Assembly: GCA_963691655.1 (NCBI GenBank)
Contig: OY829326.1
Location: 77,059,235-77,123,234 of the forward strand
Direction: 5' to 3'
DNA: 64,000 nucleotides
Source: Toxonevra muliebris
Lineage: Eukaryota; Arthropoda; Insecta; Diptera; Pallopteridae
In this document: piece after piece, positions 33,363 to 43,345 of the stretch
Layout: every line of letters starts with the position of its first letter
How positions within the stretch are numbered: position 1 is the first letter of the stretch
The notes under the pieces: model-generated
What the model was told of the DNA's origin: nothing
Seen by the model: the letters and a program-made list of their open reading frames with translations, nothing else
The model's database searches: none
Program-made: the position numbers and the translations under genes

Positions 33363-33945
33363 CTAACGTCGAATTATATTTAATCTTTGTTGCAATCATT
33401 TAAATTAAACTCATCCGCTGGTTAGTTGCGGCGCGTTTTATATTCGATACTCATCTCGGCACTCACCTTTTGTATTATTATTTAAATATTGTGATAAATA
33501 AACTTTTACTTATAAATCTTACTTATTTGTACTGAAGAATTTAAAAAAATAGTAAATCGATTTGAAAAAACTATATACCATATTCCGCGGTAACAAGGAA
33601 AGCAATTTATTCATTATTTGAATCGTCTTCGTTCTCCTTCTGTAGTTGTATTGAAATTGTTCTTTGAAGAAATTTGACGCAGCGATTTCGGCTTTGCTAT
33701 GAGGTATTTATAGAAATTAACGCATGGATATTTCGGAATCGCCTTCAATGTTTCCACTTATATTAAAAGTTTACTCGCAACGAGGTGCCATTGTTCTCTC
33801 AGACATTTTGCACTGCGATTAATAAATTTTATATTTTTTCTTAGTATAAACGTTGTATTTTGGTGAAAATGTCGGTATGCGGTTTTGGAGTCGAAAAAAT
33901 TGTACTACCGCGAAAAACTGTATAGATACGAGAGTAGTTCTCAAT
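33363..33945. other. No gene recognised
   Basis: AT-rich sequence between the LINE and the 11-bp minisatellite. Nothing can be assigned. Confidence 0.55.
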
Positions 33946-33949
33946 TTTG

Positions 33950-34435
33950 GTTTGATCAGACAATAAGAAAGTTCTCTGAAAGTGTCCTGAAAGTTGTCTG
34001 AATGTTTCCCAAAAGTTGCCCGAAAGTTGTCTGAAAGTTGCGTGAAAGTTGTTTGAAAGTTGTCTGAAAGTTGTCCGAAAGTTGTCTGAAAGTTGTCCGA
34101 AAGTTGTCCAAAAGTTGTCTAAAAGTTGCCTGGAAGTTTTCTGGATAATCTCTAAGTGTCCTGAAAGTTGTCTGAAAGTAGCCTGAAAGTTGCTTGAAAG
34201 TTTTCTGAAAAATGTGTAAAAATTGCCTGAAAGTTGTACGAAAATTGTCTGAAAGTTGTCTGAAAGTTCACTGAAAGTGTCCTGAAAGTTGTCTGAATCT
34301 TGTCTAAAAGTTGCCCGAAAGTTTTCTGGAAATCCCCTGCAAGTTGTTTGAAAGTTGTCTGAAAGTTGTCCGTAAGATGTCCAAAAGTTGCCTGGAAGTT
34401 GGCTGAAAGTTGTACGAAAGTTGTCTGACTCACTC
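33950..34435. repeat. Degenerate 11-bp minisatellite
   Basis: About 44 tandem variants of CTGAAAGTTGT (plus strand). Because 11 is not a multiple of three, the minus strand reads an 11-residue peptide period (DNFQTTFRQLS) and stays open in more than one frame, giving the apparent 212-codon (33841-34479) and 98-codon ORFs. These have no start context and are repeat artefacts. Confidence 0.88.
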
Positions 34436-34440
34436 TCACC

Positions 34441-34852
34441 ACTCTCACGTATGATCACGACTTTGAAATTATCGCTCACGCATTTTCACGCACGTTGACG
34501 TTTTTCAAATAAAATTTCACGCATGCTCACTTACGCTGTCTTTTTATTTTTGAATATGTAAACTTAGGTGCATACATATAAAAATAAAATGTTTATATAT
34601 AAAGAAAAACACAGGGTTGCTTTCTAAACTACAAAAATTAGCTTTTTAAGAAAATGTGAATTATAATGGAGTCATGAAGAAAAGTTACTTACCATATGCT
34701 CATGCATTTTCACTTGAAAATTATATCACGCTCATGCATGTTCACGTTTGATTTTCGGAAGTTAAATCACGCTCATGCATGCTCACATGGAAATTATGTC
34801 GCCTTATGCCACGAAAAATTCACGTCATTCGCACATCTCTAGTCCCAACTTT
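34441..34852. mobile_element. Transposon arm with repeated CTCACGCAT motifs
   Basis: Several copies of CTCACGCAT / CTCATGCAT variants are spread through this stretch, which ends GTCATTCGCACATCTCTAG. A related block at 38640-38812 also has CACGCAT-type motifs (inverse) and ends CTCATCTCTAG. The shared terminus and subterminal repeats suggest ends of one DNA-transposon family, perhaps hAT. No partner left end was found. Confidence 0.35.
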
Positions 34853-36986
34853 TTGGCTAAAGTTTCAAAATTTTTACTAAACATGCTCAAAATTACACGC
34901 TAGATGGTACGAAAAATTGGGGTGATAGTCGAGTCCTCGCTCGAGGGGGGGCGGGGGGAGGGGTTTGGGAGGAAGAGACGAGAAAAAGTGTGAAATTTAT
35001 CTTGTTTATCTTGTTATGTTGCAGGCTTCTTTCGCCAGTCATAAATGTCAGCGAAGGTGCAGCTTCTAGCTAGGAGGTGTTTGCACTTCGGGGTCCATCT
35101 ATTTATCATGTCTCAAGATGTTTCAAAACGAATGAATCTTAAACATAAATTTTTGAAAATATGTAAGCTACTTCGAGTAGGAACTCTGTTTCTCCGTTTC
35201 TCCTGTACTTTATAAATTAAATACAAATATTGTGTTTATATTAAATGCAAATTTTCGTTTTACTCAACTCTTGTTGTTGCCACAAATCACAGCAGTAAAT
35301 GTGCAAGAAGATTAATTGATATAATGTAGTCAATTTCCGGTTGAGCACCAAAAATCGGTCAAGCGAGCAGTGGTCACAAATTTTTTTTTGTTGCATCTGC
35401 ATATGGGCAGCATGCAAACAACATTTGTTGTTTGCTTTTCTGCTGGTCACACACAATTTTATTTTATTTATTTATTTTTTTTGTATCCAACAATTTTTGC
35501 TGCTAATTAATTTGCTAACGTTCCGAATGACATAACAACCATTGGTACATTGCTGTTGCCTTGAGGGCACACATAAACGACTGTAAAGGACACAATATTC
35601 TCGATTGCTCGTGGGTTATGTTGCATGTAACCTGTTTCGATTTTTTGTTGTTTTTCTTTAACATCTCGGTTTAATACATTGTCCAGAGGGGGTAAGGTGG
35701 AAGGGGATTTAGAAGCGTGCAATTTTGGCGCTCACTTATGCAGAGATTTCGATGCAAATGTTGATTCTAATGCGATTATTTGTCTGTGTATAAATGTGTG
35801 TGTTTGCGTTTATGTATTTGCAGTTGTGTTAGTGTATTAAAAACGCAGACAAAAGTCAATTAGAAAAGATTTATGTGCTTGTTCAAAACGATTTTATAAC
35901 CTCACTTTTGGCTGTGGACCAACAAAATAAAAAAAACTCCAACAACAAACACGGAAGGAAGGCATTGATTTTTCTTCAATATTTGAGATTTCGCTTATGA
36001 AAATTACAAATAAAAAAAAAAAAAAAAACAATGTGATGACAAAGCCAAAGTATTGAAAATATTTGAAGAAAACAAACCCTTGCTTGCTGCTGTTCTGCTG
36101 CTCTGCCGCGCTCTAATTACAAGACATAATTCTTACATTAAATTAACTTCACATAAATTCATACAACACACACTTTCATCCCCTCCCCCTCCTGCTTTTC
36201 CACATATATTGTTTTGTCTAAATTACCTTACTACCTACTCCAAAATAAATTTTGAAAACATTTCATTTAACATCCTTTTTTCATCCTTTTTTCATAATAA
36301 GTAAGAAACAAACGAAGGGTTCATTCACATCCTGCACGTAGTATAACAAATCGACTACACTTTGCACTTGTACCCTTCTCTATGGTGTTTTTGTGTATGC
36401 GTGTGTGTTCGCTCCTTGTGTAAAACACCACCTCCCCCTCCTCCTTTATCGTGCGCTTTTTTCACATATTTAGAGATTTCCAAAAATGTATAGAGTGCCA
36501 AAAATTTTAAAATGAACATCCTTAATCCTTTCTTTGGCAACTTTGAGTGTGTATGTGTGTGTGTGATGACAATGAAAGTTATTTTTAAGTAAAAGCAACG
36601 TCACTTGTGCTCAAAGGCATTCATTGTTGTTGTTATTGTTTGCTGTTGTTGTTGCAGTATTCATGTATTTACCACGTGTATTTTTCGTGTAACATTTGCG
36701 ACAAATTGTCGTTTACAACATGTTGACACTTTCGCTTCTGTTGTCGCTGTGACACAATCAAAATTAGATTCTTAAATTTAAAATGAAATTGCTTGTTAAG
36801 ATTTAATGCAATTGCTTCATTTTTTTTTTCCTTTTTTGTGTTTTATTTAACTCTTTCTATGAGTGAGAAGATAAGAAAATAGAGTTTGAAAAAATTTTTG
36901 GGATTTACATAAGTTGCTGAAATTTGTGACGATGTTACCTGCGCTAGATTCAATCTAAGCGACTCATCTAAAAGCAACTCATATTG
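34853..36986. other. Host-like non-coding DNA
   Basis: It includes a G-rich run at 34940-34965, TTG/GTT repeats near 36625-36655, GT runs near 36548-36565, and AT-rich DNA. No ORF with a domain. Confidence 0.45.
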
Positions 36987-36987
36987 A

Positions 36988-37110
36988 TCCACTATATAAA
37001 ATTGAATGCAACACTTTTGTCTGTTTGTCTTTTATATGTTCCCAGAATCTTAATTCGAAATCGAGTACGCATATCGTTTTGGTCAAGCGGGTGGCAGGCG
37101 CGGGTACAAG
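36988..37110 (+). mobile_element. Helitron-like 5' terminus
   Basis: A-TC at 36987-36989 is followed by CACTATATAAAATTGAATGC, then a GTCTGTTTGTC stretch and TTCCCAGAATC. This order (TC start, ATATAAAATTGAATG, GTCTGT repeats) resembles the 5' end of insect Helitrons. It runs into G-rich sequence and then a LINE fragment, so only the end remains. Confidence 0.4.
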
Positions 37111-37269
37111 GGGGGAACAGGGGGAAATTTCCCCACAAAAGATTTTCAAACACTTAAAAATTTAATAACTTAAACAGGCAAAAAGATGAACATAATTAGT
37201 TATTGTTGTTTTTAGTTATTACGATTTACTTTCAATTATAAGAATAAGGAATGATCTTGCTCATTAAAC

Positions 37270-37905
37270 CACTTTCCTTCTCTATGGAAATGTGCTGAAA
37301 TTATAATGATACCCAAACCAAATTAACCGGAAAACTCAGAGCCCTCATATAGACCTATAAGTTTGCTGGCAATATTCTCGAAAATATTCGAAGTAGTAGA
37401 TTGCTAATAATACAAGAAAATAAGAATATAGTTCCGAATCACCAATCGTTATAAGCACGGTACTCCTGAGCAATATCATCGCATAGTGAATATTGTCACT
37501 GACTTTCTGGAACGCAAAAAATATTGCTCTGCCATATTTTTGGACATTCAAGAAGCGTTCGAAAAAGTTTGTCATCAAAAAGTTTGTTATACAAATTAAA
37601 AAATTTACTTCCAGCTCTATTTTATTTGGTCTTAAAGTCCTGTCATTCTATGTGAAAGTTAATGATGAAATATCAGCCAAATGTCAAGTAAAAGCAGGAG
37701 TACCACAGAGCAGTGTTGTGGGTCCTGCTCTTTATTCGATTTTTACCTGCGACTTGCCTGAAACTTTTGGTGTTACTATAGCTACTCATCCAGACGATAC
37801 TGCCATGTTAGCGTCAAATTAATCTCCTACAGAAGCTGCTAATCTAGTTCAGAAACAGCTCCGACGAAATTCAACAATGGTTACTTCGTGGATGTGTGCT
37901 TGACT
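37270..37905 (+). pseudogene. Jockey-like LINE reverse transcriptase fragment
   Basis: Three plus-strand frames give, in order, KCAEIIMIPKP, YRPISLLAIFSKIFE, KKYCSAIFLDIQEAFEKV (the first catalytic aspartate region), YVKVNDEISAKCQVKAGVPQ-SSVVGPALYS, and ATHPDDTAMLAS. These are the fingers and palm blocks of a Jockey-type enzyme. The active-site box that should read FADD or YADD is HPDD, and the usual PQGSVLGP is PQSSVVGP. Frameshifts lie near 37420 and 37575. The endonuclease upstream and the C-terminal part are missing. It is an old, inactive copy. Confidence 0.75.
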
Positions 37906-37966
37906 GGAGTTCCATCTGCCTCAGGTTCGATTCCCAGATGGGCTTAAGTTCTTAAAATATGTCCAA

Positions 37967-38203
37967 ATGGATTGTTCTAATAAAATGGATAATTTCGGTG
38001 GTTTAGTTCTTAAATACGTGACTCAAGTACCAGTTCAACGTGTTCTATTCTCTGGTAGTAGAGAATTGAATCCACAAAAAAAAACAGAAAATTATAGATT
38101 TCGGGTCGATATAAAGAAAATCCCAGATGTGAAAGAGAAAATAGTATTGTTTACAGCACTAACATTTGATGCAAGGATGTTGGTTGACAAAATCATGCTT
38201 TAA
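37967..38203 (+). CDS. Unidentified 78-codon ORF
   Basis: The frame starts MDCSNKMDNFGG and has unbiased, protein-like composition without low-complexity runs, including charged segments such as KIPDVKEK. An A-rich stretch with AATAAA follows the stop within 10 bases. I do not recognise a family. It follows directly on a Jockey-like fragment and could be part of another decayed element. No homologue or splice signal supports a host gene. Confidence 0.2.
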   Translation: MDCSNKMDNFGGLVLKYVTQVPVQRVLFSGSRELNPQKKTENYRFRVDIKKIPDVKEKIVLFTALTFDARMLVDKIML

Positions 38204-39215
38204 AAAAAATAAAGGTGGGATTGTAAAAGAGGGCGGGGCACTTTTTATATAACCTGAATTTTCTTTATTGGATATCTCAGGAACTATTTGTTGTGCTGTT
38301 TTAATATTTAGTATGAAAATATGAATTGCCCATGGAATTACGTGAGTAAAATATGAATAGACTTGAGTTAGTTGATATGTCATCTTCTGTGCAACAATTA
38401 TTTTTAATGCGGTGTATTCTTTAAATTATTTGTGGTACAGTATTGAGAGTTGGAGTAAAAGTTTTGGTTTTCAGTGGGGTGCTGGAAAGAAAAAGCGAAT
38501 GGGTTAAAGAATGAGGGTGTTTGTTTTGTGCAATCAAAATGCTGGTAGCTATTATTGAACAGAATGTGATCGTTGTAAGACAAATAGGCGTGTTGTAGTT
38601 GTAATGTTATAATTCACAATTTCTTAAATACTTAACTATGGTGATTAAAAACCACCATTGAAATTGAAATTTTTTGGAGAAGTTTCAACGTGTGTGAATT
38701 TTTTATTTTTTGAAAAATACCAACGTGCGTGAAAATACGTGAGTAGTTTTTCAAAGCCGTGAGAATGCGTGAGCGTGAGTCAAAAACTAATCTCGCGCTC
38801 ATCTCTAGGTTCAACCGAAAAAAATTTAGGACTATCGCAAGGGTAAGCCCCTTTATAATTATAATTTTCTTAAAAAAAATTAAAATTTTCCAAATCTTTT
38901 TTTTTTAATGAGGGATTTTTTTGCAAGTTGAAAAATACGTGAGTAGCATTATCGTGTGGAATAGAAATTAATAAAATAATACTCAAATGCAACATTATGT
39001 CTCTCGCATTTTATGTAAGGTTAGGTTAGGTTTGGAAGGCGTGTGCGAATATATATATACCCACACTTCCACTCGGAGACTTAATTGTTCATTGTGATTG
39101 CCCGGAGGAGGCACGTCTCTAACCACGGTTCCCGTCAGCAGTCCAGGTAATCTCTTTATTGAACCATTTGGTTCTCCGGATGAAGATAAGAAGATCCGAT
39201 AGTTCCACTTTCGTT
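38204..39215. other. Unassigned, with a transposon arm at 38640-38812
   Basis: AT-rich DNA. 38640-38812 carries repeated ACGTGAG / CGTGAG motifs and ends CTCATCTCTAG, matching the family seen at 34441-34852. Nothing else is recognised. Confidence 0.4.
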
Positions 39216-39219
39216 AACT

Positions 39220-39800
39220 CTGTTAGACTATTGAAAAAGCGCGACCCCAAAAATTGGAGTCTGCTCATCTGCAGCCTTGAACATGAAGAATCGATTCTGT
39301 CTCTTCTTCATCATGACAGCTTCTGCACAGTCCGCTCGAAGAAGCGGAAGAATTCTAGTCATAAAATCTAAATTTGAAGTCATATAATCCGTGGCCACAC
39401 CTAAGTCAACTGTGATTCCATTTTGACCCCTCCGCTTTATCTCACTCAAAATTGCAGAGTGTCCATAGTTTGCTGATCTTCACACTTTGGATTCTCTCAG
39501 TCTAAGCGCTCCTTTTGCGGCACAGCCTTGAGCAAACACCCGTAACGGTAAGAGATGAAATATTATATTCATACCTTCCTGAAGTGTACTACTTACAGCC
39601 CCTGGGATCCCCAGGTTGACAAGTCTCTGCATTTTCCTATGCGAGCTTGGTTGCTCTTCTTACCCAACGCCTGCCACCAGACGAGGGATGCATAGGTGAT
39701 GATGGGTTGAATGATTATGATGTACATTCCATGAATAACGTACGGTGATAATCCCGATCTTTTCCCAAAGGTCCTTTTACAGCCAGTCCATTCTTCGTTC
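39220..39800 (-). pseudogene. LINE fragment downstream of the reverse transcriptase
   Basis: The minus strand reads IIQPIITYASLVWW, then with frameshifts KCRDL/MQRLVNLGIPGAVSSTL, LPLRVFAQGCAAKGALRLRES, and GHSAILSEIKRRGQNG. This is the connection region between the reverse transcriptase thumb (ITYAS-x-VWW) and RNase H in I/R1/LOA-type LINEs, where the protein typically has LPL-x-VF...A-x-RLR. No catalytic motif lies within the fragment. At least two frameshifts and a stop make it non-functional. Orientation is opposite to the RNase H fragment starting at 40060, so the two are not parts of one copy. Confidence 0.6.
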
Positions 39801-40059
39801 TCTTTATGTAAACTTAAAGAATTTAAAAAAATTGGGTATTATTTTTTCTAATTAAAATTTTTTTTTTCTTGCCATTAAATATTTTATTATTTACGTTTTA
39901 TTTTATTTATTTTAATATAAACTAATTGAATTCATTTAAAAAAAAAATACAGAAAATTATAAACTTTTGGCCTCTTGCGGGAGACCTAAATCTTTTTCAA
40001 TTGACTCTAAAACTCAACAATATTCGGGTTCTGAGGTGTTCACTATTTTCATGCGTTAC

Positions 40060-40230
40060 ATGCTTCTGTTTTTCGTGCTTTTGTTTTTGGAATTATCAAG
40101 GCAATGGACCATGTCATTGATGGCGGTGGGAGAGAAAGTAGCATTTGGGTATTCAGTGGCAGTCAGGCTGCCCTTAAATCCTCGCGCTTAATCCTACATT
40201 TGAACTGGTTTTGCATTGCAAATCCAAGCT
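40060..40230 (+). pseudogene. Older LINE RNase H domain, left part
   Basis: The plus strand gives RAFVFGIIKAMDHVID followed by ESSIWVFSGSQAALKSS. This matches the middle of a LINE-encoded RNase H, where the second motif is normally V-F-S/T-D-S-Q-A-A-L-K; here the catalytic aspartate is replaced (SGSQ). The sequence then breaks at about 40230 where the CR1-type LINE tail begins, and the same domain resumes at about 44618. RNase H would have removed the RNA template during reverse transcription. Confidence 0.65.
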
Positions 40231-40354
40231 TAATTGTTTATTTATTTTTTATTTATTTAGTCTATGGAATTTACATCCTTACAGACTAGGTATAACAATT
40301 CAACTAATAATAATAAATTGAAGTGCAAATTTATACAATAATACAGACTTAATG

Positions 40355-43345
40355 CTAGATAGTTTCTATGAGAAGCATTTTAAAACTTTTTTTTGCAATT
40401 GAAAAATCTAAAAAATGTTCTTCAGCGATTCTATTATATATCGTTAAAGCCCTGGTAATGGGTTCATTTGAGGCATAATTAGCTTTGTGGAGATTTACGT
40501 TAAATGTATGACATAGACGCAAATTCCGCGCAGGTACTTTAAAAGTAATCAATTCTAATAAATACGAGCAGTCAATATTGCCACAGATAATGTCATATAC
40601 AAACATTAATGAGAGAGTTGCTCTTCTAGTTTCAAGCGATTTTAAGCTCAAAAGCAAGCATCGCGCATTATAGGATGGAAGTGGTTCCACAAAATTTAGG
40701 GATCGCAAAGCGTATTTAATGAAAATTTTTTGAATACGCTCGAGACGGTTGGAATGTACAGCATAGAACGGGTTCCAAATAAATGCTGCATATTCTAGCT
40801 TTGAGCGGACAAAAGAACTATATAGCAACTTATGTGTATATGGGTCCTTGAACTCAGAACTATTTCGACGAACAAATGCCATAACGGAGTAAGCTTTTGG
40901 AATAATGTAATTGAGATGCTGCACAAATGAAAGGCAAGAGTCAAAAATAACTCCAAGATCCAATATTTCCTTTAGCGAATTGAGACAGTTATTAGCAATA
41001 CTAAATGAGGATGAGATTGGGTTGCGCAGTCTAGAGAAAGTAATATGCGAACATTTAGTATAATTAAGATGTAAATGATTGGCTGTACACCAATTAACAA
41101 AATTATTGAGTTCAGATTGTAAGATGTTAATGTCCGATAAATTTCTAATGGCAAGATATAATTTTAAGTCGTCAGCATATAAAAGATAATTTACTCTAGA
41201 GAAACAACCCCCCACGTCATTAATAAATAATATGAATAGTAAGGGACCAAGTATACTACCCTGGGGGACACCAGATGTTGCTATGAAAGACTTTGACCTT
41301 ACTCCATCAATCAATACATAGCAGCATCTTTGATGAAGGTATGATTTGATCCATTGCAGAAACGTAGAATGGAAACCCATTTTTAACAGCTTAGAAATCA
41401 GAATACTATGCGAAACTTTGTCAAAGGCTTTCGAGAAGTCAGTGTATATAGTGTCAACTTGGCAGCCTGATTCAAATGAAGTGATACAATATTTTGTGAA
41501 AACTGCAAGATTGGTTACAGTTGAGCGACCTAACACGAAACCATGTTGATTCGGAGAGATCAATCTTTTTACTGCAAAAAATACTTTGTCTTTGACAATG
41601 CTTTCAAAAAGTTTTGATATAGTTGAGAGCTTAGAGATGGGTCTATAATTAGAAATATTACACTTATTACCTTTTTTTAATACAGGCGAAACTAAAGCAA
41701 CTTTCCATTTGTCAATAAAAATACCAGTGCTGAGTGATTTGTTAAAGATAAGTTTCAATGGCGTAACAAGAGAGTCAGCACATTTTTTTATTAACAATGG
41801 CGATACACCATCAATATCTAATTTAGAGGAATTTTTAAGATTTATGATCCCATTTATAACATCTGCATCTGTTAGTATTAACGAACCGAAATCAACAGAT
41901 GATACAATATTCAACAAATTAGAATCATCCACTTCGACTTGAGGATCAAAATTAGCCAGGAAATAATCAGAGAAAAGATTAACAGTATCATGGATAGAGT
42001 ATGATACTTTATCATCCAAGAACATAGAACTAGGCATACTGGAGCAGGTTTTTTTGCTCTGCACAAAATTCCAGAATGTTTTTGGATCCAATTTAATTGA
42101 TTTTTCAAATTGCATGATATATTGATTGTATAAAAATTTATCTAAACAATTAAATTCACGTGAATAATATTCATATTTTGATTTATGAGTGGCATTATTA
42201 GTTGCTGTATATAATTTATAAAATTTATTTCGACGGTTCTTAAGTTTTTTTAGGCCAACAGTATACCAGGGCAATTTATAAACTTTTTGTTTCTTAAAGG
42301 GAACATTTTTAGTAAAAATCTGAAAAACATTTTTAAGAAATAGTTCAAAGCAGTGAGAGACATTGTTTTGATAAAACATGTACTCCCATTGAATACTGTT
42401 TAACAAGTAATTAATATCATCAAAATTACATAAATTGAAATTAAAATTACAACTGATATTATCTTGAGGAAGTTTGGGATAAATATAAAATTCAATTTCT
42501 AAGACTAAAGGGACATGATGCATATCAGAAGATGAAATTGGAAAACTACATTTATTTAGTTCATACTTAAGATTATCATTAATGAAAATTAGGTCAAGTA
42601 ATCTATTTAGCTTATTGTGAAACGAATTAATTTGAACTAAATCTGCAGAAAACAAACTGTCAATAAAATTTATTTCATGTGCATGATTTATATTACTGGG
42701 TGTTAATACTGTAGCATTAGATAAGTACGACCACTTAACCATATTTAAATTGTAATCCCCAAGTATAACAAGATGACAGTTCTCACCACTATCAGCCGAA
42801 ATGTGGGTTATATTTTCAACATGAGCAGCATAAACGGCATCAGAGCTGTTAGGCGGGATGTACGAAGCACATATTTTTAACATACCTAGTGGACTTGAAA
42901 CTGATACACTAAGCTGGTCCAAAAGAGTATCAGAGTTATGCAGGGATATTAACGAAGATTGTAACACACGATTGATAGCTATGAGAACACCACCACCTCT
43001 ATTACAGCCAGTCATTACAGCATCACGATCCTTACGATAGACGTGATATAAGTTAAGATCACAAATTTCACCATCAAAAAAATCCATATTTAGCCATGTT
43101 TCAACGAGAATTATTATATCATAGTCGGCCTGAGAAATAGCTGCGTATATGGTCTTCAGTTTTGTCCTCATTCCAGATACGTTGTGATAGTATAGTTTTA
43201 GGTTGTTTATTTGTTTATGATTACCCAAATTATTATTACTCGGGCCATTAGACTGACAGTAAGGTTGAGCAATTGTATTAATTGCTGTATTCATTATGGA
43301 TCCAATAAAGGAATACCTTTCTTTTGAAAAAAAAGAAACGGGCAC
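40355..43345 (-). CDS. CR1-type LINE ORF2: endonuclease-reverse transcriptase
   Basis: A 996-codon uninterrupted frame. Residues about 50-275 form the APE-type endonuclease that nicks target DNA: YYHNVSGMRTK near 52, ETWL near 82, GGGVLIAI near 117, GDYNLN near 197 and SSDMHHVPL near 270, a variant of the usual SDHxP box. Residues about 530-790 are the reverse transcriptase, with YRPIS near 565, TDFSKAFD near 635, SGVPQGSILGPLLF near 692 and the active site LLYADDLKLYL near 718. The C-terminal part ends with the conserved hydrophobic helices of CR1/Jockey proteins; no RNase H is present. Its first 51 bases overlap ORF1 in another frame, so translation may use reinitiation. Internal Met at codon 18 is an alternative start. 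Confidence 0.92.
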   Translation of the reverse strand: MPVSFFSKERYSFIGSIMNTAINTIAQPYCQSNGPSNNNLGNHKQINNLKLYYHNVSGMRTKLKTIYAAISQADYDIIILVETWLNMDFFDGEICDLNLYHVYRKDRDAVMTGCNRGGGVLIAINRVLQSSLISLHNSDTLLDQLSVSVSSPLGMLKICASYIPPNSSDAVYAAHVENITHISADSGENCHLVILGDYNLNMVKWSYLSNATVLTPSNINHAHEINFIDSLFSADLVQINSFHNKLNRLLDLIFINDNLKYELNKCSFPISSSDMHHVPLVLEIEFYIYPKLPQDNISCNFNFNLCNFDDINYLLNSIQWEYMFYQNNVSHCFELFLKNVFQIFTKNVPFKKQKVYKLPWYTVGLKKLKNRRNKFYKLYTATNNATHKSKYEYYSREFNCLDKFLYNQYIMQFEKSIKLDPKTFWNFVQSKKTCSSMPSSMFLDDKVSYSIHDTVNLFSDYFLANFDPQVEVDDSNLLNIVSSVDFGSLILTDADVINGIINLKNSSKLDIDGVSPLLIKKCADSLVTPLKLIFNKSLSTGIFIDKWKVALVSPVLKKGNKCNISNYRPISKLSTISKLFESIVKDKVFFAVKRLISPNQHGFVLGRSTVTNLAVFTKYCITSFESGCQVDTIYTDFSKAFDKVSHSILISKLLKMGFHSTFLQWIKSYLHQRCCYVLIDGVRSKSFIATSGVPQGSILGPLLFILFINDVGGCFSRVNYLLYADDLKLYLAIRNLSDINILQSELNNFVNWCTANHLHLNYTKCSHITFSRLRNPISSSFSIANNCLNSLKEILDLGVIFDSCLSFVQHLNYIIPKAYSVMAFVRRNSSEFKDPYTHKLLYSSFVRSKLEYAAFIWNPFYAVHSNRLERIQKIFIKYALRSLNFVEPLPSYNARCLLLSLKSLETRRATLSLMFVYDIICGNIDCSYLLELITFKVPARNLRLCHTFNVNLHKANYASNEPITRALTIYNRIAEEHFLDFSIAKKSFKMLLIETI

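Noticed and set aside
33950..34435. CRISPR-like array
   Set aside because: Units are 11 bp, contiguous and degenerate, with no spacers, in a eukaryotic context.
37905..37950. tRNA-like B box (GGTTCGATTCCC)
   Set aside because: No A box, no acceptor stem and no cloverleaf around it; it may be chance or a SINE scrap.
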